From NCBI GenBank assembly GCA_014529385.2, contig CM043963.1:70088912-70152911 (forward strand): a DNA stretch of 64,000 bases. The letters run 5' to 3'. Position 1 is the stretch's first letter. Every line of letters begins with the position of its first letter. The notes beneath the pieces were generated by a model. That model had not been told where the DNA came from. It was given only the letters and a program-made list of their open reading frames with translations, and did no database searches. Made by a program: the position numbers and the translations under genes. Shown piece after piece: positions 23,884-35,368 of this stretch. The DNA is from Adiantum capillus-veneris. Taxonomy: Eukaryota > Streptophyta > Polypodiopsida > Polypodiales > Pteridaceae.

Positions 23884-26203
23884 TCAGCCCTCTTGTACAT
23901 CTTCCTTGCTTTCATCTTCACTGGATGATTCCAAAGCTTCATTTTCACTTTGATCTTCACCTGTGTTTTGCTCTTCTTCCTCATCAACATTTTCTGGATC
24001 ATTGTCTCCTCTTCTCTTAAACATTTTGATCCTTTTTCCTGCAATGGGAATCTTTACTTCTGTGCCATCTAGTTCAGACAAGCTGTAAGTAGCATTTTCA
24101 TGCACATGTTTTACAACATATGGTCCAAACCATCTTTTTGAAAACTTACGCATGACTGTGTGTTGGTTATCAAGGCTACTATCATACACTAAAACCCAGT
24201 CACCTTTGTCAATTGCTTTGCTCCTGAGCCGATGTCACTTATCAAAGTAGTCCTTGTTTTTCAATCTTGCATTTTTGAGTCGTTCTTTTGCAGCCTCAAT
24301 GTCTCCAGGTCTTCTCTCTAGTTGCCTTATGTGCAATGCAAGGAGATCTTCCCTACTAAGCCCCTCTTGCCAAGGTAGTACATTCCATGTGGGAATTGTA
24401 TCCTCAATCGGCATCACTAGCTTTTGACCATGCATTAGCTCCGCAGACATGTAGCCAGTTACTGAGCTATGTGTTGTACGATCAGCCCATAAAGCGTACG
24501 GTAACAGTTTTGGCCACTCACCAACTCTTCCTTTGCAAGCCTTGGCCAAAGCTTTGATGATAGGAGGGTGCCCTCTTTCACTCTTTCCATTGCCTTCAGG
24601 GTTGTAAGCTGTAGTAAGAGAAAGCTTGATTCCTAATCTAGAAAAGAACTCCCTTGCTTCTTCGGCATCCAGTTCACCTCTGTCTGCAGTGATCTTTCCC
24701 ACACAACCATAACGGCAAATCACCTCATCAAGAAGGAATTTGCACACAGCTTCTGTGGTTTTAGCTCTTAATGCTCTTCCTTCAACCTGATTAGTTAGGT
24801 CCTCTCGTGCAAGAACCAAGTACCTCATCTGCCAGAGTCTTAAAGGCATCGTGACTAGATCCACAACCCATTTATAGTGCATGGCTAGTGGATATGGATA
24901 TGTAGGGTGCAATCCATCACGATGTCGAACATTTGAATACATTTGACAAGTTACACATGACTCTACAAACTGAGATACATCTTTATACATACCCTTCCAC
25001 CAGTATTTTTCTTTCAACTTGGAGAAGGTTGCCCACACACCCCTGTGTCCAGCCCATAGACTCTCATGAAACTCTTGCATGAGCTTTACTTGAGTCTCTT
25101 TTTTACATATAACCCGTTGTGGTGTAGCACCCTTTTGCTTAGGATGCTTCCACAAGTAACCATCCCTTAAAAAGTACCCATATGCTTTCCTGCGTATCCT
25201 CTTGAATTCTTGTTCAGACCAATCATCCTGTTTTGTTAGAGTACTCAAGTACCTTCCAATAGAAAGCCAATCACCTTCATAAAGATCTTTCAATAACAAT
25301 TCAAGTGAATTAGTCATGCAGACATTGTTACCTTTGACATGAGAGATAGAATAGAATTTTGTGCCTACATCATCTCCCTCATCAATCATTTGTGACTCAT
25401 CTTCATACCTTGCCCTTGATAGCATATCTGCCACTGTATTGTCTTTACCTGCAATGTGCTTAAACTCGGGATTTAAGGACTTAATGTAGGCAATCCACCG
25501 CAACATAGCAATGTCTGGTGTTGAGCAGCTTGTAATCATCCCAAGAAGTGGTAGACAATCTGTTTCTACAACCACACATGCACCAATTAGGTACTCTTTT
25601 CCACTTTTCAAGGCTGTAACCATACCCCATAACTCTCTCTTTATCTGTGGATAGTTTCTTTGGCGAGCACTTAGTACCTTTGCTCCAAATCTTACCACAT
25701 ACCTGTGTCCTTCTTTGTCATCTTGCCCTATTGCCCATCCAATCCCTGTAGGACTGGTATCTACTGTCACAATCACTGGCCTTTGACACTCATAGTCTAC
25801 CTTTCTCAAAGTCGTTGCTGACTGGAGTAACTCCTTTAGCTTTTTCATGGATTTTACATGTGCTTCTGTCCATTTAAACTTTTGATTCTTTCTAAGCAGT
25901 TGATAAAGAGGATCAGCTACATGTGCATAATGTGGAATCCAAATAACATAGAAGACACATGCTCCCAGAAACCTTCTAACCTCAGTGATGCTAGTGCATG
26001 TTTCTTTCATTCTTTGGATGGCATCTACCTTTGATGGACAAGGTTTCCTACCATATGGCCCGCACATGTGCCCCACAATGACCACTTCTTTGACACCAAA
26101 CATAGACTTTTTCCCTGACAATGTAAGATTCACTTCTTCCAACCTAGACAAAATTTTATCACAATCATTTATGTGATTTACCACAAACCTGCGACATCCC
26201 TTG
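23884..26203 (-). pseudogene. pol: E2 RT C-terminal part, RNase H and integrase
   Basis: A 649-residue open frame (24235-26184) runs from the RT thumb through RNase H and integrase. RNase H shows VTVDTSPTGIGWAIGQ, YPQIKRELWGMVTALKS and HIAGKDNTVADMLSR. The integrase zinc region has AGHRGVWATFSKL and a later CVTCQ. The core shows KWVVDLVTMP, ITADRGELDAEEA and YNPEGNGKSERGH, then LPYALWADRTTHSSVTGYM. The C-terminal part near 23884-24189 includes RWFGPYVVKHVHENATYSL and ends in a very acidic tail. The ALWADRTTxxxxTGY stretch fits the fungal-like lineage. Fossil. Confidence 0.85.
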
Positions 26204-26208
26204 AGATC
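26204..26208. repeat. Target-site duplication of E3, left
   Basis: AGATC at 26204-26208 matches AGATC at 45228-45232, flanking E3 exactly. Confidence 0.95.
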
Positions 26209-27140
26209 TGTTGAGCCAGTAGAGGATCACACCCACATTTTTGCTCACACCCATCATTTTGTAACCATTGATTGTAATAAATGTCTTTCCGACATTAATT
26301 TTGATTTGAGCCATTCATTAAGTAACGGGACTCAATTGAGTTTCCAGCTTGTAATCTCGAAGTAATTTCACCTGTTGATGTAAATAATTAGAGATGTTCT
26401 CACCTCCAAGGCTGAGGTATATAAGCCAAAGTTTTGTAACCTAAAGGGAGATTCAATTATTAATCAAAGTGAGTTTTTGAGCGCCGTGACTGTGTCTGAG
26501 AGAGAGAGAGAGTGTCTTATCTTCTTGCTACGCGAGCTACGGGGCCGCCATTGGAGAAGCGACACCGCCATTGTGTTAGCAACGGTGAGAGCTATGCACA
26601 GATACCAAGAGTGCGCGCTATCGGCTTCTATGTGTGGTAAGTTACTACGAGCTTCGGTGTGAGTTTTCTTCCAACTCGTGTGTCGGAATAGAGCGTGCAG
26701 CATATCTATAGAACCACAACGAGTAGAGCTACGCATTAGTACCATCGGGGTCAAGTTTCGGTCACCTGTATTTTTCGGCCTGTCTTCATACGCGTTTGCC
26801 GCACGGAGTGGTTATAGGTTGATTTTGCAGTTCAAGTCTTTAGGGTGTTGTTCTTACCTAGTGTATAGAATTCCCCTTGAGTTTGAGATCGATTCAATGA
26901 TTCTAGATCCTGTTTCGTATAGCATTCGTTCGTAGTACGGCTTTCAGTCACTTGCGTGTTTTAGAACTTAGATTTGATTTCCTTAGTAGTGATTGTCATT
27001 AGAAGGTCGAGTAGGTGATTTGACACCCACCTAGTTGTTTCCATGCGCCTGCGGGTCAAGCTCCATCCTCGTCTGACAAATTCTGTTGTTGGTTGAGTTC
27101 TCGCTATTTAGCTTCCGCTAGCGACGTAACCGCCTTAACA
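26209..27140 (+). repeat. E3 5' LTR (932 bp)
   Basis: It begins TGTTGAGCCAG and ends CGCCTTAACA, with TG..CA ends in the wider context TGTT..AACA. A TATATAAG box lies at 26418-26425, followed about 30 bp on by a likely transcription start. A GA microsatellite lies near 26500-26512. A splice-donor-like GGTAAGT occurs at 26636-26642; splicing is known in the related Ogre group, but use here is unproven. Confidence 0.95.
26418..26425 (+). promoter_or_regulatory. TATA box of the E3 5' LTR
   Basis: TATATAAG lies inside GAGGTATATAAGCC and is conserved in the 3' LTR at 44502-44509. It is the best core-promoter candidate for E3 transcription. Confidence 0.6.
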
Positions 27141-27142
27141 TT

Positions 27143-27160
27143 TGGCGCCGCTGCCGGGGA
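27143..27160 (+). other. E3 primer-binding site (tRNA-Asp type)
   Basis: TGGCGCCGCTGCCGGGGA starts two bases after the LTR end. It differs at one position from the TGGCGCCGTTGCCGGGGA complement of plant tRNA-Asp 3' ends, as I recall them. Athila-type elements use the same primer. Confidence 0.8.
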
Positions 27161-28531
27161 CGAGAGCCCTAAGTAGGTGACCTTAGACTAATCCTACGAG
27201 GTGAGTCGTATAAACTACTTTGTATACTTTAGTTAGAAAAGATCTAGGAGTGGTGGACTCCGAAGGTCTCGAGAGATACTAGGAAGTGGGGTATTCCTGG
27301 GTCTTCCGTGTTGACAGTATTTTTAGTTTAGTTTAGATTAGATTGTTTTTTATGGTGTTTAAGTGGTTGTTGACATAAAAAGCATTTGCTACTCCTGGTG
27401 TGGTAGTAAATCTCTTTATATTTTCAATTGCAAAAAATCCATTTTATGATTAGAAGTAGCTAAGGTAGGGCCTGATTTGATCCTGATCTAGAGCTATCAA
27501 TTGGTGTTCTATTTGCTTGATGTGTTTGATTGCATGTTAGATCACTGAAAAAGTCGCTTTGGTAGTGAAATATGCAATAAACAAAGTTCAGAAAAATTTT
27601 CTGTGTAACTGATTGTTGCTGAGCACTTAAAAGAGCTATTGGAAGAGTTCTGTGCTGAAAAACTGGAAATCTGCAACTTTAGACATCATACGCGTATGAT
27701 GTCTTAGGACCTAAACAGAGACTAAAATTGAAAATTTGACATTGCCAGAGTGTTTAGAAGGGGGGTTTTACCCTAAGATCAACTTAAAACAAGAACATTA
27801 ACACTCAAAGAAACCCAAAAAGACAAGTCGGAGTCCAAGAAACGCAAAGAATAGGAAATTTTGGATTCAAATCTTGTTTTTACATTCAAACCTGACAAAA
27901 ACACTTGAAACTCAATTATAAACATTGGAGAAGGCTTAAAACAAAAAATAGTCAAAATCTGGGACAAAAGACATCATACGCGTATAATGTCTTTTCACAC
28001 ATCCACTGCTTATTTTTGATATCTGACCTGACAAGATTGTTACAGGCACTGGAAGAAGCATAAATATCAAGTTTGGACCCAAATTGATGAAAAAGACATC
28101 ATACGCGTATGATGTCTTTGACCTAATTTTGGACATATTTTGATACTTTGCTAACACAGATCCATTGTAATAGCTGTCTAGAGGTTATATTTCAAGTTTC
28201 ATCCCATTTGGATCACAATTGACCCAAAAAACAAGTCAAAAGCGGGAAATTGCCAAGAAAAGCCTAAATTAGCAATAACTTGCTCAAACAGAGTTCAAAC
28301 TGAATTTTGTGAGTGAACAGAGCATAAAGGGGCCACTGAGAGTGAGCATAACCAAAATAGTCAAAATCTGTGAAAAAAAGACATCATACGCGTATAATGT
28401 CTTTTTCAGCATAACTGCGACAAAATTCTCACTTGATGAAACAGAAGTTGTCCAACTGACAAGATTAAACAATTGACCAAGTATCAGTCAATTTGGATCA
28501 ATTCTGACCATAAAAACTTGGGAAAAACAAA
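27161..28531 (+). other. E3 leader with palindrome cluster 1
   Basis: About 1.4 kb without a supportable gene lies between primer site and gag. It holds four copies of a 24-bp palindrome (AGACATCATACG plus its reverse complement) at 27681, 27969, 28094 and 28379, with spacings of 288, 125 and 285. The copies at 27969 and 28379 share one deviation and similar flanks. Short minus-strand open frames here are not genes. Confidence 0.85.
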
Positions 28532-31500
28532 TTGCCGAGACGGAAAAGTTACAGTCCTTTAGGGGAATTGATGAATTTGAGATCGGGCAGGAATCTTCGG
28601 AATAATCAACCAAAACAAGGGGAACCAGCAAGTGTCATATCAACCGAGGGAAGCGTAAAACAAAGTTGGGTGCAACCATTAGAGCCGATCTTTGAAGGAA
28701 GTGTTTCTGATACTTCTTCGGAGAGGTCTTACGAGATTTTCACCGAACACTCGAACAGGAACAACAGAGAAAATATGGCAGCAGGATCATCAAACCCTTC
28801 CGCCACAATGAAGCTATTGTTCATAAAATATCAGTACGACAATGAGCAAGGTGCAAAGATCTACAAAGATGGAATGGACCGCTATTGTGTAAAGATAGAA
28901 GATAGACCTAGTGAGTTCAAGGACTTAGTGCCTGTGAGCTATAGCGGAGATAGATATCTAGATGACGAGGGTACCATGTACTTGGTAGTCCTAAACCCTA
29001 ACATTGTGGACAAGTGGGGATTGATGGGTACCAAAGCCAAAATAGATGAAGAACTCGAGGAGAAAGCACCAATAATGAACTTCCCTAATGCGAGGTTAAG
29101 AAGAGAGAATGAAACTACAAGGATCAACACTGATAACATCTATGTGGGGCTATACAAATATAATAATGGGGAGCAAGATCTCTATTATAGATGTGAAGAA
29201 ACCTACACCGGAGAGTTGATAGACAAAAAAAGACTCTATGTCTTTACCTACACAGAGGGATCGGAAGTGAAAATTTCCGCTTACGATAAGTATGGCAGGC
29301 AATACTCAACAATGGGCAAGAAAGAATTAGAAGGATATACATACTTTGGGGGACCACTACATCAGTATTATGTTACTTCTAGCTCACATAGACCAGCACC
29401 AACAACTGGAGTGCAAAACTCAATGACAACAGGAGGACAAATAACTCAGGTTGCTGACTCTTTCAGTCAACCTTGGGACTCGAAGCTCGGACCAATGGGA
29501 TCATTACATTCCAGAGAGTCAATGGAGACGAATCAAGGTAGTGCAGTTCCAATCCCCACCTATACCACTCCAGGTCCAAGGTTTGAAGCGGAACCATCAC
29601 ATTTACCTCCCAGTAGTAGATTCAGGGCAGAGGAACCGACAAGGGTAACCCATGAAGTCCATGATGCTAGAGAAAGTTTTAGCCGAGACACAGGAGCAAT
29701 GAGATTGGTAGCAGATCATAGACGTATGAGACCATCTCAAGTAGCCAAGTGTATGCCAAAGAAGTATGGTGGTTCAGGAGATCCGTATGCACATGTGTCA
29801 CTCTTTAAGCAAGTCTTAAGAGCTGAGCAGATAGCAGATTTCCATACACAATACGAGGGATTTGGTCTTACTCTAGAAGGTACTGCATTGACATGGTTTC
29901 AACCAATGAACATAGGGGGATTCCATGACATTGACCATTTGCTAAGAGAGTTTGCTGAGGAATTCTCAAAACGAGGGATTAAGCACAATACGGACTCACA
30001 AATATATGCTTTTAAACAGAGAGAACACGAAAAGGTGAAGGAAGCTTCACTTCGCTTCAAACAATACATTGAGAGATGTCCAGTACGTGAACGACCACAA
30101 GATGACAGACTATCTGTTCTCTTTATTGAGGGACTGAGGAACGACACTCTCAAGAAGGACTTGCACTTGAAAGCTTGTACAAGTTTCGAGCAAGTAACGA
30201 GAGAGGCATTGTACTTAGTGGATAACTGTACGGTTTATGGAGAGGTGTCAGCGGATGATTTTGCATCTAGTAGCTCCTCCTCCGTAGCGAGCGAGACTAC
30301 CACTAAAAAGAATGTTCAAACAAAAACCATGCCAAATATAGAGCAAATGATAGAAGATGCTCTAAAAAGGATGGCACCATACCAAAAACCATTGCCAAAA
30401 CCACTGAAATGGTGTGCTATTGAACAAAAATGGACAAATCATCCAACAGAGGAGTGTTATTACAACAATGGGTATGTAAGGGAGCGCCAGTATGCACCTC
30501 CTGCTCAATTAGCACCACCTCAGATACATCCAGTACCTCGATACCCAAAGGGAAATGTACCGGGACCTATGGGGATAGAAAGACCGCAACCGGTATTGGG
30601 ACAACAACCACCTTTACCAGGAGCAAGACCAGTGGGCATTAGATATGCACCAACCTTAGAGAATCAGGAAGAACAAGCCTTAGTGCCTGTTCAAGCCTAT
30701 TACGAAGAATCGGGTGCACACATGTCTCCGACAGTGTATTACCCACCAGAAGAACCAAAACAACCAGAACCATGGGGCATGATGGGGAATGTTGGAACAC
30801 CAACAGTTACAAGTGCTTCTGATGAAGAGAGATACAATATGGACGCAAGAACCTTGATGTTCATAGCTCATGGAGGGTTAACAGGACAGAGACCATCCTA
30901 TCCACAAAGGACGAATCAAGCGGGACCAAGACCAGCACTAGGACCCTGTTACAAGTGTGGAGGTGACCATCTGATGAATGTTTGCCCACATACGGAAATC
31001 ATTAGAATTAACGCTTATTGCACTGAGTGTGGGGTTACTCACTTCATTGAGGATTGTTCAAAGAATCCAAACAAAGTGCAAAAGACGACATTGAATATGT
31101 TAGAAACTATTCCTACCAGCAGTGGGTCTGAAAATGAAACTCTGATACCAACGCAAGTTGTTACTAGAGCTCAAGCTAAGAAAACCACTAGAGAACCTGA
31201 GAATGGAAAGTTAGCGACTGAAGTGGTTAGTCAAGGACCGCGGAGTCAAAAAAACACATGGAAAGCTAGAAAAGCACGCATGAAGTTGAGAAAAGAACGT
31301 GAAGACGCTATTCTAGCTGAGGAACTAAAGCAAACTAAAGCTAGATTAGAAAAACTTGAGAGTCAAAACGGGAAACGAGAGATGAGCCCGGAAAGAACGA
31401 AACAAAAGAGTATCAAAGAAACAACGAGCTTAAGCTCAGGGGGATCAGTGCTAGTCGACAAAGTACACGAACCATTGGACGCACTGATGAGAGCTTACGA

Positions 31501-32647
31501 AGCTAGGTTAAAGAACAACCAAACACAAGAACAGAGGTGGATGACATACCCAAACGCGGAATTGGAAAAGCAGAGACTTGAAATGTGCCAGAGAATGATC
31601 GAGACTGCACAAGCCTTATTAGAACCACCAAAAGAAACAATGAATTGTGGAAAGGAAAACCCAATTCAGCAAGAGACTATCGTTTCACGGGTAGCTGAAA
31701 AGACTCCCAGTGCACAAAAGCCTGAAAATACACAAAAGGATGACCGCATAGTATTGAACACAACCGATCAGGAGATAGAGAGTTTTCATCCAGTCATACA
31801 GAGGATTTACGGAAAAGATGAGGATTACAATGAATTTTGGAAACAAGTGAGAGAGGCAAACTTTGCAAACGAGCTAAGTTGCCAAGCTAATCAGACAAAT
31901 TGGGAAAAGGACATCAGGAATCCTCCCATTGTGGAATTTGAGGCAGGATCTCAAGTGGACTTGGATCTGCAATCTTACTGGGGAGATGGGGGCTCTGTTA
32001 GAACAATGGAGAGCAAACCTCATTCACTGAAAACCTTACCTTCATACTTAGGAGAGTATGAAGCAAAATCCGAGATTAGAGCACTTCCCTCACGAAAAAT
32101 CTCATCAGAAAAAGTCATGGACTCGCAAGGATTGATAGAGATTTTGTCAACACCAGTGACATGCACTATCACTCTAGCTGAGCTTTTGAGGCTAAGACCA
32201 CATATGTGGACCACTGTAGGAAAATGCTTGGAGAAATTCGGGATAGAAGATCCAACATCGAGATTGCAAGAGAGCATAGAGGAGCTGAGAAAACCACAAA
32301 AGAACGCTAAGCCTGTACCCTTAAACAAGGTCGGAGAGTATTGCGAAGGTGAAGAGGGGAATACAACCTTACCAGTTGAATTCCAAGGAGTGAAGACGAT
32401 GGCAATACTAGACAGCGGAGCAGGGGTAGCCATTGCTACAAAAGAAATCTGGAAAAAATGGGGGAAACCAGCAATAAGGAAGACTAGGTTGAAACTCCAA
32501 TTAGCAGATGGACACATGGAGAAACCTATGGGGTTATTAGAGAAAGTTGTAGTGACTTCTTGCGGCATTGAATACGAACATACTTTTGCTATTGTCGATT
32601 TTGCAAGGAGAATAACTATGATATCATATTGGGAAGACCATTCATGA
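28532..32647 (+). pseudogene. gag: E3 gag polyprotein ending in the first protease domain (1371 residues)
   Basis: This is a very long gag-type ORF. Residues ~1-90 are low-complexity and ~90-300 form an unrecognised globular region (KLLFIKYQYDNEQGAKIYKD). Residues ~408-560 are the gag core (MPKKYGGSGDPYAHVSLFKQ, then LTLEGTALTWFQ), and ~570-780 are Pro/Gln-rich. Two knuckles stand at ~806-840 (CYKCGGDHLMNVC and CTECGVTHFIEDC), both CX2CX3HX4C rather than the usual X4. Residues ~880-1150 are charged and likely coiled coil. The active loop MAILDSGAGVAIA (Asp ~1294) marks the start of a retropepsin. The start is the first ATG after the palindromic leader. It is typical of gag in order, but about three times the usual length. 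Part of a fossil element. Confidence 0.85.
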
Positions 32648-33788
32648 GACAGTTGAAAATGGTCCAAGATTGGGGCTACGATCACATATACTTGAGAAAT
32701 ATGGAAACCACTACACGTGTGAACCTGAAAGACCATAGCTACAAAGATGTGAACCGAACACCGGTAGAGGAGTTTGATTCAGCTACTTTGGCGGGATCCG
32801 AATTTCCAGCTTGGTTAGGTAAACCCAAGGAGTTATGGATGTGTGGAGCTTCGAAATGTGGAAGTCTGAAACGAGAAGAATGTGTTTTAGAAAGGGCTAT
32901 CGAAGACGAAACTTATGTAGGAGAACCCTTTCCAGAGGACACGTTTGAACCATTAGAATGGACACACATTCTAGCAACCCTAGATGTTTGTGCAATTCCG
33001 GATGGTCCCACAACGAAATTTTGCGACAAGGACGGGTACGACGTGGTTCCGTATTTCATGTTGAGAACTGTACTCGAAAAAGAAACTGAAAAGAACGATA
33101 CACTGGAAAAGGAAGATGAAGAAGAGGTGTTTCACGACATTCCCAATCATCCAGAGTGGGGAAATGAAGCAGACAACGAGTCAACGGACAATTCAAGCGG
33201 AAACGAAGAAACTATAACGGATGTCCGATTTTATGATTTTCCGAACCAAACTAAACAACGCCAGAAACACTATAGAGCAAAGAAAAAAACAAAAGGGGTT
33301 AGAACCAATCCGATGCCTAGAATAAGAGGAAAAAATCAATTCCTAATGCTAGTAAAGGCTGAAGATTGTGTTAAGGATAAGATTTCTGGAAGAATGAGAG
33401 GCAGTGATCAAAAGAGCTTACGAAAAGACAAAAGAGGCTCAAGAAATCAAGTTCAAAAGAATGGAACGAAAACTGAAACAGAAAAATCAGAAAAGAACAA
33501 GCGCAACAGAGAATACACGGAGTCCAAGTTAGAACGTAGAAACAAGTACAGAGAGCTCAAGAAAACTCTGAAGGAAGTTTGGACGACAGAAATTGAGAGT
33601 GGAGAGGACGAAAACGTCAAAATCAAGGAAAACATGGATGTTCCCTCTCACTATAGGAAATTCACAATAGAGGATAGGAAGGTGATATTAACCCACCTAT
33701 TCGAGAGAGGAAGGAGAACGAATCTTATGACGGACCGGAGGATGCAAAAAAAGTTGATTTAGCAGCTCCAGGTGAGACGCCTAGACCG
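32648..33788 (+). pseudogene. pol: E3 protease end and charged linker before RT
   Basis: It opens with the end of the retropepsin (GRPFMRQLKMVQDWGY), then a long linker without a recognised fold. The linker is strongly acidic in the middle (EKEDEEEVFHDIP) and Lys/Arg-rich later (KTETEKSEKNKRNREY). It just precedes the RT ORF. Plant Tat elements do have poorly conserved linkers here, but this one is unusually long at about 370 residues. Confidence 0.6.
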
Positions 33789-35294
33789 GTGTACATAGCC
33801 ACAGATTTGTCTCCAAGCGAGGAAGAGAGACTTTTGAGTCTTCTCAGAGAGTACAGGGATGTGTTTGCATGGTCTTATAAGGACTTAAAGGGAGTTGACC
33901 CATCGATATGCCAACACTCAATCCCACTGAAACAAGACGCAAAGCCTAGCAGACAGAGACCATACACATATAATGATACTTTTGCTAAGCGAATCAAGGA
34001 AGAGATAGATAAGCTAATGGAAGCTGAATTCATATACGAGATTGAACACACTGATTGGGTATCTCCGATTGTGGTAGTACCTAAGAAGAACGGAAAACTC
34101 CGAGTGTGTGTCAACTTAAAGAAAGTGAATGCTGCAACAATCAGGGACAATTATCCCCTGCCGATAACTGATCATGTTCTAGAGCGTGTATCAGGGAAAA
34201 CAGCATACTCCTTTCTTGATGGTTTTTCAGGATATAACCAGCTAGCCATAGCACTGGAAGATCAACATAAAACAGCTTTTGCAACGGAGTGGGGAATTTA
34301 TGCTTATCGGGTTATGCCTTTTGGTCTAACCAATGCTCCCGCAACCTTCCAGAGGCTGATGACGCATGCTTTCAAAGAATACTTAAGGTTGTTTCTCGAA
34401 ATATACATGGATGACTTATGTGTACATTCTCTACTGAGAGATGAGCATCTAGAACACCTAAGAAAAGTATTTGAGAAATGTAGGACATATCGCATTTGTC
34501 TCAATCCTGAGAAATGTGTGTTTATGGTCCGACAGGGCAGAATTCTGGGACATATTGTCTCACAAAACGGAATATCCACGGATTTAGAGAAGATAAAAGT
34601 TATAGTGGATATGCCTAGACCAACCAATGCGAAACAAGTACAGAGCTTTATGGGACATTGTGGATATTATAGACGATTCATTTACATGTACGCTATAATA
34701 GGCCAACCACTTTACAGGCTAATAGTGAACTTTGAATGGACAGAGGAGTGTGAGGAATCATTCAAGAAATTGAAAGAGGCACTCATTACTGCTCCAGTCT
34801 TGAAATCACCAGATTGGGAGAAGATATTCCATGTGCACATAGATGCTTCGGCATATGCAATAGGATGCATTCTGGCTCAGCCAGAAGAAGGAAACATGGA
34901 TTTTCCTATCTGTTACGCCAGTCGACAGCTCAACCATGCAGAGAAGAATTACACCACAACAGAGCGAGAAGGATTAGGAATGATCTATGCTGTGAAGAAA
35001 TTTCGGCATTATCTTCTAGCCAACAAGTTTGTGTTTTTTACGGATCACCAAGCCTTGCTCTACCTAGTGAATAAACCATGCAATACCGGGAGAATAGTGA
35101 GATGGTTCATTATCTTACTGGAATTCGACTTCACGGTAGTAGTAAAGAAAGGAAAAACACATCTTAGAGCTGATCATCTTTCGCGATTGACGAATGGAGA
35201 AGACCCTATAGGAGTAGATGACGACATGCCAGACGCGTACTTGTTCAACATAGAAATGATACCGAGTGGTCTCAAAATGTCGTTAACCTATTAA
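33789..35294 (+). pseudogene. pol: E3 reverse transcriptase and RNase H (501 residues)
   Basis: RT copies element RNA into cDNA and RNase H removes the RNA strand. The RT shows DVFAWSYKDLKGVDPSICQH, IVVVPKKNGKLRVCV, FSGYNQLAIA, VMPFGLTNAPATFQRLM and the catalytic IYMDD (~residue 207). The thumb follows with GHIVSQNGIS. RNase H follows: FHVHIDASAYAIGCILAQPE, CYASRQLNHAEKNYTTTERE, FFTDHQALLYLV and KTHLRADHLSRL. Motifs and their order are those of plant Tat-type Ty3/gypsy. The domains look well preserved. Confidence 0.92.
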
Positions 35295-35368
35295 CCTATG
35301 GAGGAGAGTTCGATAGAAGAGAATACAACCTGAAACATATTGCTATTCAGCAATCCAAGAATCTTCAA

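Noticed and set aside
23793-24020. Plus-strand open frame rich in His, Pro and Leu
   Set aside because: Antisense to the acidic tail of the E2 integrase and overlapping the polypurine tract and LTR start.
26477-26935. Short open frames repeated at 44561 and nearby
   Set aside because: Duplicated only because they lie in the two E3 LTRs; no coding evidence.
32020-32736. 238-residue minus-strand open frame
   Set aside because: It is the mirror of the E3 gag/protease coding strand, with no recognisable domain of its own.
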